From Pseudooceanicola aestuarii (GTDB taxonomy: Bacteria > Pseudomonadota > Alphaproteobacteria > Rhodobacterales > Rhodobacteraceae), in NCBI RefSeq assembly GCF_010614805.1, contig NZ_JAAFZC010000001.1:731001-795000 (forward strand): a DNA stretch of 64,000 nucleotides, given 5' to 3'. Made by a program: the position numbers and the translations under genes. Under the pieces are notes generated by a model. It saw nothing but the letters and a program-made list of their open reading frames with translations, did not search any database and had not been told where the DNA came from. This document shows positions 9,501-18,352 of this stretch, in pieces. How positions within the stretch are numbered: position 1 is the stretch's first letter; each line of letters opens with the position of its first letter.

Positions 9501-10301
9501 CGTGCCGTTCAACTTCTGGACGAACCGGAGGAGGTCAACCCCGCCGCCGCCCGCCACCGTGCAGGAGAGGGCCCCGCCCGCATCTACGGGGCCAAGCCCG
9601 GCGCCTATGGTGCGGGCCTTCAGGCGATGATCGACGAACGTCTGTGGCACGACCGCGCCGATCTGGCCGAGGCCTACCTGCATTGGGGCAGCTACAGCTA
9701 CGGTGCGCAGGATGCAGGCACCGCCGACCGTGCCGGGCTGGAATCCCGGCTGTCCCAGGCGGATGCCATCGTGCAGAACCAGGACAATCGCGAACATGAC
9801 CTCCTGGACAGCGACGATTACTACCAGTTCGAAGGCGGCGCCGCAGCCACCATCGCCACACTGACCGGCGCGGATGTCCCGATCTATCACAACGACCATT
9901 CCCGCCCCGAACGCCCACGCATTCAGACCCTGGACCAGGAGATTTCCCGCGTGATGCGGTCCCGCGTGGTCAATCCGAAGTGGATCGCCGGGATGATGCG
10001 CCACGGCTACAAGGGCGCGTTCGAAATGGCCGCCACGGTCGATTATCTCTTTGCCTTCGCCGCCACCACGCGGGCGGTGAAATCGCATCACTTCGATCTG
10101 GTGACCGAGGCCTTCCTGGAGGATGCGCAAACCCGCGACTTCATCGCCACGCATAATCCCGCCGCCCTGCGGGAGATCGCCGACCGCCTACAGGAGGCGA
10201 TCGACCGCGACATGTGGACCCCGCGCCGCAATTCCGTGCCCGCCCTGCTGGACAGCCTGCGCGGCGCACCCCAGATCAGCCCCGAAGGAGGATCCCGATG
10301 A
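6504..10301 (+). CDS. cobN: Aerobic cobaltochelatase large subunit CobN
   Basis: CobN is the substrate-binding subunit of the three-part aerobic cobaltochelatase (CobN-CobS-CobT), which inserts Co2+ into hydrogenobyrinic acid a,c-diamide using ATP. The 1265-residue protein has family length and landmarks such as HMGKHGNLEWLPGKA (about 565-580), HVYPFIVNDPGEG and, near the C-terminus, MMRHGYKGAFEMAATVDYLF. It is homologous to the H subunit of magnesium chelatase; gene context with cobW and cobO marks it as CobN rather than BchH. The ATG at 6504 follows the acetyltransferase stop by one base. The stop overlaps the cobO ATG. CobS and CobT are not in the window. Confidence 0.97.
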   Translation: MHLLAATPGRIDDGTEAVDLTQTPADLVVISAADTELAALSAARAEMDAPPGLRLAQLTNLTHPMSVDLHLDQCATRSRLVVARVLGGMGYWRYGMEQYAARLHAAGVPFAALPGDDKPDPELRALSTVGDADYHALWSFLTEGGPANATGFLTHARAMLDGGARPAPARPLLRAGLYWPGLDQPDLAQLRATWTPGAPCVPLVFYRALVQGAGLNPINRLVKALLRAGLNPLPVFVASLKDPVSAATLEALFHEVAPQVILNCTAFATGSPDGADNGANPLAAPAANAAPVYQVVLAASSEEVWEEGLSGLSARDIAMNVALPEVDGRILSRAVSFKDQAYFDDATECPIATYRARGDRIDFVARLAANHAALRATPAPQRKVALILANYPNKDGRLANGVGLDTPAATVHALSLLAAEGYAITDAPVDADALMRAVLAGPTNWLTDRAQRDGGVFLPLSDYRAAFDALPWDVKQRITDRWGAPEDDPFFVSGSDTSEAPAVGGFKLSILTHGNVVIGVQPARGYNIDPTDSYHSPDLVPPHGYLAFYIWLRQVFGAQALVHMGKHGNLEWLPGKAIALSDTCLPEAVMGPLPHVYPFIVNDPGEGTQAKRRAQAVIVDHLTPPLTRAESYGPLRDLEALVDEYYEAAGVDPRRITHLRREILTLTAATGIDADAGFTGEEESDLARLDAWLCDLKEAQIRDGLHVFGQSPEGRLFRDLVQALVRIPRGDGTGGDAALPRALAADLRLEFDPLDCDLAAPWTGPRPDLLAGLTSDKWRSAGDTVERLELLSARLLAPLMPATPPVTETEPETDTGELTPPGPASAAVLDAVARHVAPTLAACGPAEGAGLLTALSGRHLAPAPSGAPTRGRLDVLPTGRNFFSVDSRAVPTPTAWALGWKSANMLIERHLQDHGDWPRTMLLTAWGTANMRTGGDDIAQAMALMGVKPQWDSANRRVTGFEILPQIVLDRPRVDVTLRISGFFRDAFPQLIALFDSAARAVQLLDEPEEVNPAAARHRAGEGPARIYGAKPGAYGAGLQAMIDERLWHDRADLAEAYLHWGSYSYGAQDAGTADRAGLESRLSQADAIVQNQDNREHDLLDSDDYYQFEGGAAATIATLTGADVPIYHNDHSRPERPRIQTLDQEISRVMRSRVVNPKWIAGMMRHGYKGAFEMAATVDYLFAFAATTRAVKSHHFDLVTEAFLEDAQTRDFIATHNPAALREIADRLQEAIDRDMWTPRRNSVPALLDSLRGAPQISPEGGSR

Positions 10302-10912
10302 CCGATACCGACGACAGTGCCCGCCACGCCGCCAAGATGGCCAAGAAGAAGGCCGCCCGCGACAAAATCATGGCCACCAAGACCGATGAAAAGGGCCTGA
10401 TCGTGGTGCATACCGGCAAAGGCAAGGGCAAGAGCACCGCCGCCTTCGGCATGATCTTCCGTTGCATCGCCCATGACATGCAATGTGCCGTGGTGCAGTT
10501 CATCAAGGGGGGCATGTCCACTGGCGAACGCGATCTGATCCTGTCCCATTTCTCGGACCGCTGCGCCTTTCACACCATGGGCGAGGGCTTCACCTGGGAG
10601 ACGCAGGACCGCTCTCGCGATACGGAGATGGCGCAGGCCGCATGGGAGAAGGCGAAAGAACTGATCCGCGACCCCGCCAACCGGATGGTCCTTCTGGACG
10701 AAATCAACATCGCCCTGCGCTACGATTACATCGACGTGGCCGAGGTGGTCGCGTTCCTGCAAACCGAAAAGCCGGAGATGACCCATGTCGTGCTCACCGG
10801 CCGCAACGCCAAGGAACCGCTGATCGAAGCCGCCGATCTGGTCACTGAGATGGAGCTGATCAAGCATCCGTTCCGGTCGGGGATCAAGGCGCAGATCGGG
10901 GTGGAGTTCTGA
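10298..10912 (+). CDS. cobO: Cob(I)yrinic acid a,c-diamide adenosyltransferase
   Basis: CobO (BtuR/CobA family) transfers the 5'-deoxyadenosyl group of ATP to cobalt in the corrin ring, the step after cobalt insertion. The 204-residue protein shows the P-loop GKGKGKST at residues 40-47, then FGMIFRCIAHDM, VQFIKGG, LDEINIALRYDYID and VLTGRNA, all family hallmarks. The start at 10298 is chosen from the ribosome site GAAGGAGGATCC just upstream; it overlaps the cobN stop by 4 bases (ATGA). The N-terminal Lys/Ala-rich 30 residues are usual in alphaproteobacterial CobO. It closes the riboswitch-controlled operon; no terminator is visible after it. Confidence 0.96.
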   Translation: MTDTDDSARHAAKMAKKKAARDKIMATKTDEKGLIVVHTGKGKGKSTAAFGMIFRCIAHDMQCAVVQFIKGGMSTGERDLILSHFSDRCAFHTMGEGFTWETQDRSRDTEMAQAAWEKAKELIRDPANRMVLLDEINIALRYDYIDVAEVVAFLQTEKPEMTHVVLTGRNAKEPLIEAADLVTEMELIKHPFRSGIKAQIGVEF

Positions 10913-10935
10913 TCCGCTTGCACCCGGGCGCTGGC

Positions 10936-10952
10936 GGTCATAAATTCTGACC
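10936..10952. promoter_or_regulatory. Inverted repeat, candidate operator of the FadR-type regulator
   Basis: The sequence GGTCA, seven bases, TGACC forms a perfect 5-bp dyad 20 bases before the GntR/FadR-family gene start. FadR-subfamily regulators usually bind short dyads of the GGT...ACC type, often upstream of their own gene. Autoregulation is therefore inferred; no second copy was found near betA. Confidence 0.5.
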
Positions 10953-10972
10953 AATCCCAAGCCGAGGCCGCC

Positions 10973-11755
10973 ATGCCCTTTCGCCCGATAGAGGCCGAGA
11001 AACGTTCAGACGCTGCCGCCCGGCAGATCGAACTGCTGATCCTGCGCGGCATCCTGCGTCCCGGTGAGCGGCTGCCGGCGGAACGGGAAATGGCGGAGAC
11101 GATGCAGATTTCCCGCCCCTCGGTGCGGGAGGCCGTGGCGCAATTGCAGGACGCGGGGTTGCTGGCCGCGCGTCCCGGTGCCGGGATCTTCGTGGCAGAG
11201 GTGATGGGCCATGGTTTTTCCCCTGCCCTGCGCCACCTTTTCCGGCGCCACCCCGAAGCGGTGTTCGACTACCTCGATTTTCGCCGCGACCTGGAGGGGC
11301 AGGCGGCGGAGCGTGCGGCGGCCGAAGGGTCGGAGACCGATCTGAAGGTCATCGCCACCCTGCTCGCCCGCATGGAAGAGGCCCATGCCAGCGCCCGCCC
11401 GGAGGACGAGGCCCGTCTGGATGCCGAATTCCACATGGCCATCGTGGAGGCCGGGCACAATGTCATCCTGTTGCACATGATGCGATCGATGTTCGATCTG
11501 CTGCGTGAAGGCGTGTTCTACAACCGCGCCGTGATCTTTGCGCGGGAGGCGACGCGTGACAGCCTGCTGGCCCAGCATCGCAGCATCAACGCCGCGATCC
11601 AACGCCGTGACGCCGCCGCCGCCCGCCAGGCCGCCGTGGCGCATCTGGAATATGTCCGCGCCGCGCTGGAGGCCGATTTCGCCGCCCGCAGCCACGAGGA
11701 CATCGCCCGCCTGCGGCTGGAGCAGGAGACGCAGCGCAGCCAGCCGCGCGGCTGA
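10973..11755 (+). CDS. GntR family transcriptional regulator, FadR subfamily
   Basis: The 260-residue protein has an N-terminal winged helix-turn-helix (about 15-75: ILRGILRPGERLPAERE and MQISRPSVREAVAQLQ), the GntR signature, and a C-terminal all-helical FCD ligand domain. The FCD metal residues appear as D and H in LDAEFHMAIVEAGHN (about 146-160) and later His in AQHRSINAA. Such regulators (LldR, PdhR, GlcC types) usually respond to small organic acids. The ligand here cannot be read from sequence. It is convergent with betA and downstream of cobO, and has its own possible operator upstream, so it may act on a distant locus. Confidence 0.9.
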   Translation: MPFRPIEAEKRSDAAARQIELLILRGILRPGERLPAEREMAETMQISRPSVREAVAQLQDAGLLAARPGAGIFVAEVMGHGFSPALRHLFRRHPEAVFDYLDFRRDLEGQAAERAAAEGSETDLKVIATLLARMEEAHASARPEDEARLDAEFHMAIVEAGHNVILLHMMRSMFDLLREGVFYNRAVIFAREATRDSLLAQHRSINAAIQRRDAAAARQAAVAHLEYVRAALEADFAARSHEDIARLRLEQETQRSQPRG

Positions 11756-11839
11756 GCCGCGGTCCCGGCAGGCGCGCCCCGCGCCGGGTCTGTCACCGGA
11801 CTTGTGGGGCACGGGGGCAGGGACCGCCCCACCGACATC

Positions 11840-13498
11840 CTATCGCTGCTGCGTCTGCCAATCGGGGTTCACCCAGGGCTCTGCATTCTCCGGCGGCAGG
11901 GGTGTGCGGCCCAGGATGTGATCGGCGGCCTTCTCCCCCACCATGATCGACGGGCCGTTCAGGTTGCCATTGGTGATCCTGGGAAAGACCGAACTGTCGG
12001 CCAGCCGCAGCCCGTCCACCCCGATCACGCGGGCCTGGGGATCGACAACCGCCATCGGATCGTCGGCGCGCCCCATCCGGGCGGTGCCGCAGGGGTGATA
12101 GGCGCTTTCGACATGTTCCCGGATAAAACCGTCCAGCTCCTCGTCGGATTGCAGGTCGGCGCCGGGCTGGATCTCGAACTTGAAATAGGGGGCAAAGGCG
12201 GGTTGTTCGAAAATCTCCCGCGTCAGGCGGATGCAGCGGCGGAAATCCTGCCAATCCTGATCCGTCGACATGTAGTTGAACAGGATGCGCGGCGCGTCCT
12301 GCGGATCGGCCGAGCGCAGGCTGACCGCTCCGCGCGATGGTGAGCGCATCGGTCCCACATGGGCCTGGAACCCGTGCCCCTCGGCCGAGGCCTGGCCGTC
12401 GTAGCGGATGGCAATGGGCAGGAAATGATACTGGATGTCAGGGTAGTCCACCCCCGCTGCCGACCGGATGAACGCAGCACTTTCGAATTGGTTCGACGCG
12501 CCCGGCCCGCTGCGATTCAGCAGCCAGCGCGCGCCGACATAGGCCTTGCCAGCCAGGTTCCAGTATTTGTACAGGCTGACCGGCTTCGAGGCGGCGGCCT
12601 GTATGTAAAGTTCCAGGTGGTCCTGGAGGTTCTGCCCCACGCCCGCCCGGTCCGCCACTACATCGATGCCGTGTTCAGCCAGATGCGCCGCCGGACCTAC
12701 CCCTGACAGCATCAACAGCTTCGGCGAATTGAGCGAAGAGGCCGCCAGGATCACCTCCGCCTCCGCGTGGATGACCTCCACCTTGCCATTGCGCGTGATC
12801 TCCACGCCGGTGGCCCGGCCCTCCGTGATCACCACGCGGCGGGCGAAGGCGCGGACCAGGGTGCAATTCTCCCGCTTCAGCGCCGGTTTGAGATAGGCAC
12901 TGGCCGCCGACCAGCGCCGCCCCTTCCAGACGGTCATGTCGAAGGGGCCGAACCCCTCCTGCTGGTGGCCGTTGTAATCACCGGTCACCGGGTAGCCCGC
13001 CTGCTGCCCCGCCTCGACAAAGGCATGGGTCAGCACGTTGTCGCGCGCCCCGCGGGTGATGTGCAGCGGCCCGTCCTTGCCGCGCCATGCCGGATCGCCG
13101 CCATGGCCACCGGAATGCCAGTTCTCCAGCCGCCGGAAATAGGGCAGCACATCGGCATAACCCCAACCATCCGCGCCCTGGTCACGCCAATGGTCGAAAT
13201 CGCGCGCATGGCCGCGCACATAGATCATCCCGTTGATCGAGGACGAGCCGCCGATCACCTTGCCGCGCGGGGTGGCCAGCCGGCGGCCGCCCAGATGCGG
13301 TTCCGGCTCGGACATGTAGCCCCAGTCATAACGGGACATGTTCATCGGGTAGGACAAGGCGCCAGGCATCTGGATGAACGGGCCGGCATCGGTGCCGCCG
13401 TGTTCGATGATCAGCACGCGTTTGCCCGCCTCCGCCAGGCGATAGGCCATGGCGCAGCCGGCGCTGCCCGCACCGACGATGACGTATTCGGCCTGCAT
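11840..13498 (-). CDS. betA: Choline dehydrogenase
   Basis: BetA is an FAD-dependent GMC oxidoreductase that oxidises choline to betaine aldehyde. The 552-residue protein starts [21 protein letters not shown], with the FAD-binding GxGxxG at residues 9-14. [15 protein letters not shown] (about 83-97) is the GMC signature, and the C-terminal HPCGTARMG contains the active-site His. The start at 13498 gives the family N-terminus; the longer open frame is not conserved. It is the last gene of the leftward betI-betC-betB-betA operon, 31 bases after betB. Together with betB it makes the osmoprotectant glycine betaine. Confidence 0.96.
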   Translation of the reverse strand: MQAEYVIVGAGSAGCAMAYRLAEAGKRVLIIEHGGTDAGPFIQMPGALSYPMNMSRYDWGYMSEPEPHLGGRRLATPRGKVIGGSSSINGMIYVRGHARDFDHWRDQGADGWGYADVLPYFRRLENWHSGGHGGDPAWRGKDGPLHITRGARDNVLTHAFVEAGQQAGYPVTGDYNGHQQEGFGPFDMTVWKGRRWSAASAYLKPALKRENCTLVRAFARRVVITEGRATGVEITRNGKVEVIHAEAEVILAASSLNSPKLLMLSGVGPAAHLAEHGIDVVADRAGVGQNLQDHLELYIQAAASKPVSLYKYWNLAGKAYVGARWLLNRSGPGASNQFESAAFIRSAAGVDYPDIQYHFLPIAIRYDGQASAEGHGFQAHVGPMRSPSRGAVSLRSADPQDAPRILFNYMSTDQDWQDFRRCIRLTREIFEQPAFAPYFKFEIQPGADLQSDEELDGFIREHVESAYHPCGTARMGRADDPMAVVDPQARVIGVDGLRLADSSVFPRITNGNLNGPSIMVGEKAADHILGRTPLPPENAEPWVNPDWQTQQR

Positions 13499-13529
13499 CA
13501 GCCGGTCCTCCGGAACTGCGCGGCGCGCA

Positions 13530-14987
13530 TCAGAATGGCGCCTCGACATCGCCCATGCGGACGTAGACGGATTTCTGCTGGCTGTAATGCTCGATCGCGG
13601 CCTTCGCGTTCTCCCGGCCCACGCCAGAGGCCTTGACCCCGCCAAAGGGGGCCTCCACCGGGGCGTCGTTGTAGGAATTGATGAAACAGCTGCCCGCCTG
13701 CAACTTTCCGATCACCCGGTGCCCGCGTGCCAGATCGCGGGTGAAGACCCCGGCGGACAGGCCGAATTCCGTGGCATTGGCGCGGGCGATCACCTCGTCC
13801 TCGTCGTCGAAATCCAGCACCGACATGACGGGGCCAAAGATCTCTTCGCGGGCGATGGTCATCTCGTCGGTGACATCGGCAAAGACCGTAGGCTCCAGGT
13901 ACCAGCCCGGCAGGTCGATCCGTTGGCCGCCGCTGACCAGGCGCGCGCCCTCGGCCTGGCCCTTTTCGATGTAGGACAGGACGATGTTCATCTGCCGTTC
14001 GCTGACCATGGGGCCGAAACTGGTGGCTTCGTCCAACGGATCGCCGATCACCGCATCCTTCAACCGTTCGGCCAGCCGGGCCAGAAACGCCTCCTTGATC
14101 CCGCGCTGCACGAAGACGCGGGTGCCGTTCGAACAGATCTGGCCGGAGGAATAGAAATTGCCGTTGATGGCCCCGCCGACGGCATTGTCCAGGTCGGCAT
14201 CGTCAAAGATCACCAGCGGGGACTTCCCGCCCAGCTCCATCGTGACATGTTTCATCTGGGCCGCCGCCGCCGCGTAGACGCGCCGCCCCGTGGGCACCGA
14301 TCCGGTCAGGGAAACCTTGGCCACGCGGGGATCGGCGACCAGCGCGCCGCCGACCTCGCCCATGCCCTGCACGACGTTGAAAACACCCGGAGGGGCGCCC
14401 GCCTCTGTCAGAATATCGGCAATCTTCAGCGCGCAAAGCGGCGTCTGCTCCGAGGGTTTGAACACCATGGTATTGCCGCAGGCCAGTGCCGGCGCGGCCT
14501 TCCAGCAGGCGATCTGGGTCGGATAGTTCCAGGCCCCGATACCCACGCAGACCCCCAGGGCCTCGCGGATCGTATAGACCCAATCCGCGCCCAGCTGGAT
14601 ATGTTCGCCCGTAAGGCTGGCGGCGAGACCGCCGAAATATTCCAGCGCATCGGCGCCCGAGGTCGCGTCGGCGACCAACGTTTCCTGCAACGGCTTGCCC
14701 GTGTCCCAGGTTTCCAGAACCGACAATTCATTGTTGCGACTGCGGATGATGCGCGCGGCATCGGTCAGGATGCGCCCCCGTTCCCGCCCGGACAGGGCGG
14801 CCCATTCGGCCTGCGCGGCCTGGGCGGCGGCCAGCGCCTGTTCCACGATCTCGGGCGTGGCGGCATGAACGCGGGCGATCTCGGCCCCGGATGCGGGGTA
14901 GATCACCGGGATCGGCGTCCCGGCGCGGTCTTCGACATAATGGCCGTTGATGTAGTGACTGGCGACGGGGCGAACGGTGTCGGACAT
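13530..14987 (-). CDS. betB: Betaine aldehyde dehydrogenase
   Basis: BetB oxidises betaine aldehyde to glycine betaine with NAD(P)+. The 485-residue protein is a standard aldehyde dehydrogenase: the Rossmann region has [10 protein letters not shown] (about 226-235), the catalytic general base is Glu251 in ELGGKSP, and the nucleophile is Cys285 in [11 protein letters not shown]. The C-terminus has [16 protein letters not shown], typical of BetB. Length matches E. coli and Sinorhizobium BetB (about 487-490). It lies between betC (102-base gap) and betA. Confidence 0.97.
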   Translation of the reverse strand: MSDTVRPVASHYINGHYVEDRAGTPIPVIYPASGAEIARVHAATPEIVEQALAAAQAAQAEWAALSGRERGRILTDAARIIRSRNNELSVLETWDTGKPLQETLVADATSGADALEYFGGLAASLTGEHIQLGADWVYTIREALGVCVGIGAWNYPTQIACWKAAPALACGNTMVFKPSEQTPLCALKIADILTEAGAPPGVFNVVQGMGEVGGALVADPRVAKVSLTGSVPTGRRVYAAAAAQMKHVTMELGGKSPLVIFDDADLDNAVGGAINGNFYSSGQICSNGTRVFVQRGIKEAFLARLAERLKDAVIGDPLDEATSFGPMVSERQMNIVLSYIEKGQAEGARLVSGGQRIDLPGWYLEPTVFADVTDEMTIAREEIFGPVMSVLDFDDEDEVIARANATEFGLSAGVFTRDLARGHRVIGKLQAGSCFINSYNDAPVEAPFGGVKASGVGRENAKAAIEHYSQQKSVYVRMGDVEAPF

Positions 14988-15089
14988 CGGGCTGCTTTCT
15001 GTCTGGGCCCGGCGGACGGGCGGATCATGTCAGGGACGACCCCGCCGGTGGCGGGCCCGCCAAGGCGGATCAAAGGCGCGTGCGGGCGC

Positions 15090-16598
15090 TCATTCGCCGC
15101 GCGGAAAACGCTGGTTTTCCTCCACCACGTTCAGGTCCATGTGGTTGCGCATGAACCGTTCGCTGGCCTGTTGCAGGGGCTGGTAATCCCACGGGTAGTA
15201 GGCCCCGTTGCGCAGCGATTCGTAGACGATCCAGCGGCGCGCCTGGCTGCGCCGGACCTCTTCGTCGAACCGCTCAAGGTTCCAGCGGGCGTCGGCCTCG
15301 GCCCGGAACCGGGCCAGGGTGTCGGCATGGGCGGGATCAATGGCCAGGTTCGTCAGCTCCTGCGGGTCGGCCGCCAGGTCGAACAGCTGATCGGGATCCA
15401 GCGTGCAGCGGGTGTATTTCCATATCCCCTGCCGCAGCGCGACCATAGGGGCATAGGATGCCTCGGCGGCGTATTCCATCCGAACCGGCGTCTGCCGGGA
15501 TTGCCCCTGCGTGAGCGGCACCAGCGTTTCGCCCGCCGTCCAGGGGGCGACCTCCGCCATGCTGATACCGGCCAGGTCGCAGAGCGTGGGGCAGACGTCG
15601 ATGTTGGACACCGGATCCTCCACCAGCCCGGGGGTCATCCCCGGCGCACTGATCATCATCGGAACCCGGGCGGAGCCTTCAAAGAAGCTCATCTTGAACC
15701 ACAGGCCGCGCTCTCCCAGCATGTCACCATGATCGGAGACAAAGAGGATCACCGCTTCCTGCCGGGTCCGTTCCAGCACATCCAGAATCTCCCCTACCTT
15801 GTCGTCAAGATAGGAGATATTGGCGAAATACGCCTGACGGGACCGGCGGATGTCCCGCGTCGTGATGTCAAAGGACCGCCAGTCGTTCGCGTCGAAGATC
15901 CGCTTGGAATGGTTGTCCTGCCGGTCATAGGGGATGGCACCCACCTCGGGCTCCAGATGGGCGCAATCCTCGTAGAGATCCCAGTATTTGCGCCGCGCGA
16001 CATAGGGGTCGTGCGGATGCGTGAAGGACACCGTCAGACACCAGGGCCGCGCGTCATGACCGCGCGCCAGGTCATAGAGCTTCTGCGTAGCCTTGAAGGC
16101 GACCTCGTCGTCGTATTCCATCTGGTTCGAGGTCTCGGCCACCCCCGCCCCGGTGACGGAACCCATGTTGTGATACCACCAGTCGATCCGCTCGCCCGGC
16201 TTGCGGTAATCCGGGGTCCAGCCGAAATCGGCGGGATAGATATCGGTGGTCAGCCGCTGTTCGAACCCGTGCATCTGGTCGGGGCCGACGAAATGCATCT
16301 TGCCCGACAGGCAGGTCTGGTAGCCGGCACGGCGCAGGTGATGGGCATAGGTGGGCAGATCGGCGGGAAATTCGGCCGCGTTGTCATAGACCCCCGTGAT
16401 CGAGGGCAATTGCCCGGACATGAAGCTGGCCCGCCCCGGCGCGCACAACGGGCTGGCGGTGTAACAATTGCGGAACCGCACCGATTTCGCGGCCAGGCTC
16501 TTCAGGTTGGGCGTGTGCAGCCACTCCGCCGGACCGTCGGGAAACAGCGTCCCGTTCAACTGGTCAACCATCAGGATCAGGATGTTCGGGGCAGTCAC
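15090..16598 (-). CDS. betC: Choline-sulfatase
   Basis: BetC hydrolyses choline-O-sulfate to choline and sulfate, feeding the BetA/BetB route. The 502-residue protein is a type I sulfatase. It begins NILILMVDQLNGTLFPDG with the metal-binding Asp, and carries the sulfatase signature CAPGR at residues 52-56, whose Cys is converted to formylglycine by a separate maturase. FVSDHGDMLGERG (about 288-300) supplies further metal and substrate residues. Its start overlaps the betI stop by 4 bases. Presence of betC in the operon is typical of Sinorhizobium and roseobacters, which take up choline sulfate made by algae and plants. Confidence 0.96.
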   Translation of the reverse strand: MTAPNILILMVDQLNGTLFPDGPAEWLHTPNLKSLAAKSVRFRNCYTASPLCAPGRASFMSGQLPSITGVYDNAAEFPADLPTYAHHLRRAGYQTCLSGKMHFVGPDQMHGFEQRLTTDIYPADFGWTPDYRKPGERIDWWYHNMGSVTGAGVAETSNQMEYDDEVAFKATQKLYDLARGHDARPWCLTVSFTHPHDPYVARRKYWDLYEDCAHLEPEVGAIPYDRQDNHSKRIFDANDWRSFDITTRDIRRSRQAYFANISYLDDKVGEILDVLERTRQEAVILFVSDHGDMLGERGLWFKMSFFEGSARVPMMISAPGMTPGLVEDPVSNIDVCPTLCDLAGISMAEVAPWTAGETLVPLTQGQSRQTPVRMEYAAEASYAPMVALRQGIWKYTRCTLDPDQLFDLAADPQELTNLAIDPAHADTLARFRAEADARWNLERFDEEVRRSQARRWIVYESLRNGAYYPWDYQPLQQASERFMRNHMDLNVVEENQRFPRGE

Positions 16599-17167
16599 GC
16601 GGTGATCTCCAATTCAAGTTCCAGCGCCCGCAACACATGGGCCGTGGCGCTATGACCCGTGGTGTCGCCGGGGTTTACCGCGAACCGCAGGTAGATCCCG
16701 TCGATCAGTCCGCCCAGCCGTTGGGCGCAGTTCGGCGCCCGCTCGCCGATCAACGGGCGCAGGTCATGGGTCAGGTTCGATTGCAGCCGGCGATGGTAGA
16801 CCGACAACAGGCGCCGGGCCTCCGTCGATTGCTGGGCCAGCACGTAGAAGTTCAGCCACGCGGCAATCACTTCGCAGCGGAAATTGGCCGGGCTGAAGCT
16901 GGCACGGATCACCGCCTCGATCCGGGTGCGGGGGGTGGCACTGACCTTCAGCGCCGCGCGGACCTCCTCGCCGTAGATCGACAGGATGTGCCGCATCGCC
17001 GCCAGGAACAGCCGGTCCTTGTCGCCGAAATAATGAAACGCCAGGGCAGGTGATACTCCGGCGCGGCGCGCTATCTGCCCCACCGTGACATTCAGTGACC
17101 CGGTGGTGCCGATCTCGTGGATCGCGGCCTCCACAAGCTGGAGTTTTCGGGCTGGAAGCGCAGTCAT
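16595..17167 (-). CDS. betI: TetR family choline-responsive repressor BetI
   Basis: BetI represses choline-betaine genes and is released by choline. The 190-residue protein starts MTALPARKLQLVEAAIHEIG and has a TetR helix-turn-helix (VTVGQIARRAGVSPALAFHYF, about residues 25-46, followed by KDRLFLAAM). The C-terminal ligand domain contains FSPANFRCEVIAAWL, conserved in BetI. The start at 17167 matches BetI length (about 195); a longer open frame to 17242 would run into the operator. It is the first gene of the leftward bet operon, about 60 bases from a perfect dyad operator shared with choX. Confidence 0.95.
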   Translation of the reverse strand: MTALPARKLQLVEAAIHEIGTTGSLNVTVGQIARRAGVSPALAFHYFGDKDRLFLAAMRHILSIYGEEVRAALKVSATPRTRIEAVIRASFSPANFRCEVIAAWLNFYVLAQQSTEARRLLSVYHRRLQSNLTHDLRPLIGERAPNCAQRLGGLIDGIYLRFAVNPGDTTGHSATAHVLRALELELEITA

Positions 17168-17227
17168 GGCAGGTATCCCGGGCCTTTTGGGCAAGAAAAA
17201 GGTTGCAATACGGGGATAGCCGTGAAC

Positions 17228-17245
17228 TGATTGACCAGTCAATCA
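17228..17245. promoter_or_regulatory. BetI operator between betI and choX
   Basis: TGATTGAC-CA-GTCAATCA is a perfect 8+8 inverted repeat in the 108-base divergent spacer between betI and choX. TetR regulators bind dyads of this size, and BetI operators in proteobacteria contain TTGA...TCAA arms. The left arm overlaps a TTGACC and, on the other strand, a TTGACT that can serve as -35 elements in both directions, so BetI binding would block both operons. Confidence 0.82.
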
Positions 17246-17275
17246 ATAAACGCAATTCGCTCTAGGGGAGACCTC

Positions 17276-18196
17276 ATGAAACTTCTGACGACCGTATCCG
17301 CGCTGACCCTTGCGCTGGCCGGGATGGCCCAGGCGCAGGCACAATGTGACAGCGTGACCATGTCCGACGTCGGCTGGACCGACATCACCACCACCACCGC
17401 CACGGCGAAACATGTGCTGGAGGCCCTGGGCTACGACGTGGACGTCAAGGTCCTGTCCGTGCCCGTCACCTTTGCCTCGTTGGAAAGCGACGACGTGGAC
17501 GTCTTCCTGGGCAACTGGATGCCGGCGCAGACCGCGGCGATCACGCCCTATCTGGACAGCGGCGAGATCGAGCAGATCAACGTCAACCTGGAAGGGACGA
17601 AATACACCCTGGCCGTGCCGACCTATGCCTACGAGGCCGGGCTGAAGACCTATGCCGATATCGCCAAGTTCGAAGATGAACTGGACGCCAAGATCTACGG
17701 GATCGAGCCGGGCAACGAAGGCAATGACTACCTGGTCAGCCTGGCGGAGAACGACACCCACGGGCTGGGCAATTTCGAGGTTGTCGAAAGCTCGGAACAG
17801 GGGATGCTGTCGCAGGTCTCCCGCTTCTACAAGAAGGAAGAGCCGGTCGTGTTCCTGGGCTGGGAACCGCACCCGATGAACGCCAATTTCGACCTGCAAT
17901 ACCTGACCGGCGGCGAAGATTTCTTTGGCGGCGAGGGGGTCGTGCACACCGTTACCCGCCAGGGCTTCACCGGCGAATGCCCCAACCTGGGCAAGCTGTT
18001 CGCGCAGATGGATTTCACCCTGGCGATGGAAAACCAGATCATGGGCGAGATCCTGGACGAGGGCGAAGACGCGGATGACGCGACCCTTGCCTGGCTTCAG
18101 GCCAACCCGGCCGCCATCGAGCCCTGGCTGGACGGCGTGACCACCACCGACGGCGCCGAAGGGCTGGCCGCGGTGAAGGACGCGCTGGACCTCTAA
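17276..18196 (+). CDS. choX: Choline ABC transporter substrate-binding protein
   Basis: ChoX is the periplasmic receptor of the high-affinity choline importer ChoXWV. The 306-residue protein has a signal peptide (MKLLTTVSALTLALAGMAQAQA, about 1-22) and is an OpuAC-type binding protein with MSDVGWTDI, VFLGNWMPA and FLGWEPHPMN; the conserved Trp and Asp residues form the aromatic cage for the quaternary ammonium group. The start at 17276 follows the ribosome site AGGGGAG. It opens the rightward operon and is followed by a strong hairpin before choW, which probably keeps the receptor more abundant than the membrane parts. Confidence 0.95.
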   Translation: MKLLTTVSALTLALAGMAQAQAQCDSVTMSDVGWTDITTTTATAKHVLEALGYDVDVKVLSVPVTFASLESDDVDVFLGNWMPAQTAAITPYLDSGEIEQINVNLEGTKYTLAVPTYAYEAGLKTYADIAKFEDELDAKIYGIEPGNEGNDYLVSLAENDTHGLGNFEVVESSEQGMLSQVSRFYKKEEPVVFLGWEPHPMNANFDLQYLTGGEDFFGGEGVVHTVTRQGFTGECPNLGKLFAQMDFTLAMENQIMGEILDEGEDADDATLAWLQANPAAIEPWLDGVTTTDGAEGLAAVKDALDL

Positions 18197-18240
18197 GCCG
18201 GACCGACGCTCCGCCAGCGCCCTATGTCTCGGCGCTGCCC

Positions 18241-18268
18241 ACGGGGCCGGGATGACCCCCGGCCCCGT
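18241..18268 (+). terminator. Intercistronic hairpin between choX and choW
   Basis: ACGGGGCCGGG (18241-18251), a six-base loop and CCCGGCCCCGT (18258-18268) form a perfect 11-bp GC-rich stem, followed only by TTT. This is not a full Rho-independent terminator. It is more likely a partial terminator or an RNase-blocking 3' stem that protects the choX message, as in many binding-protein-first ABC operons. Confidence 0.75.
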
Positions 18269-18352
18269 TTGCGATAGAGCAACGGAACCGACGACAAAGA
18301 CGAGAATGACAGCCGGACCAATCCGGCGACAGGGACCGAAGGGGAACACGCC

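Noticed and set aside
7431..10154. Long minus-strand open frame across cobN
   Set aside because: Antisense shadow of cobN; composition is His/Gln/Arg-rich and no ribosome site or motif is present.
13449..16655. 1068-codon plus-strand frame across betB and betC
   Set aside because: Antisense shadow; both BetB and BetC are certain on the minus strand.
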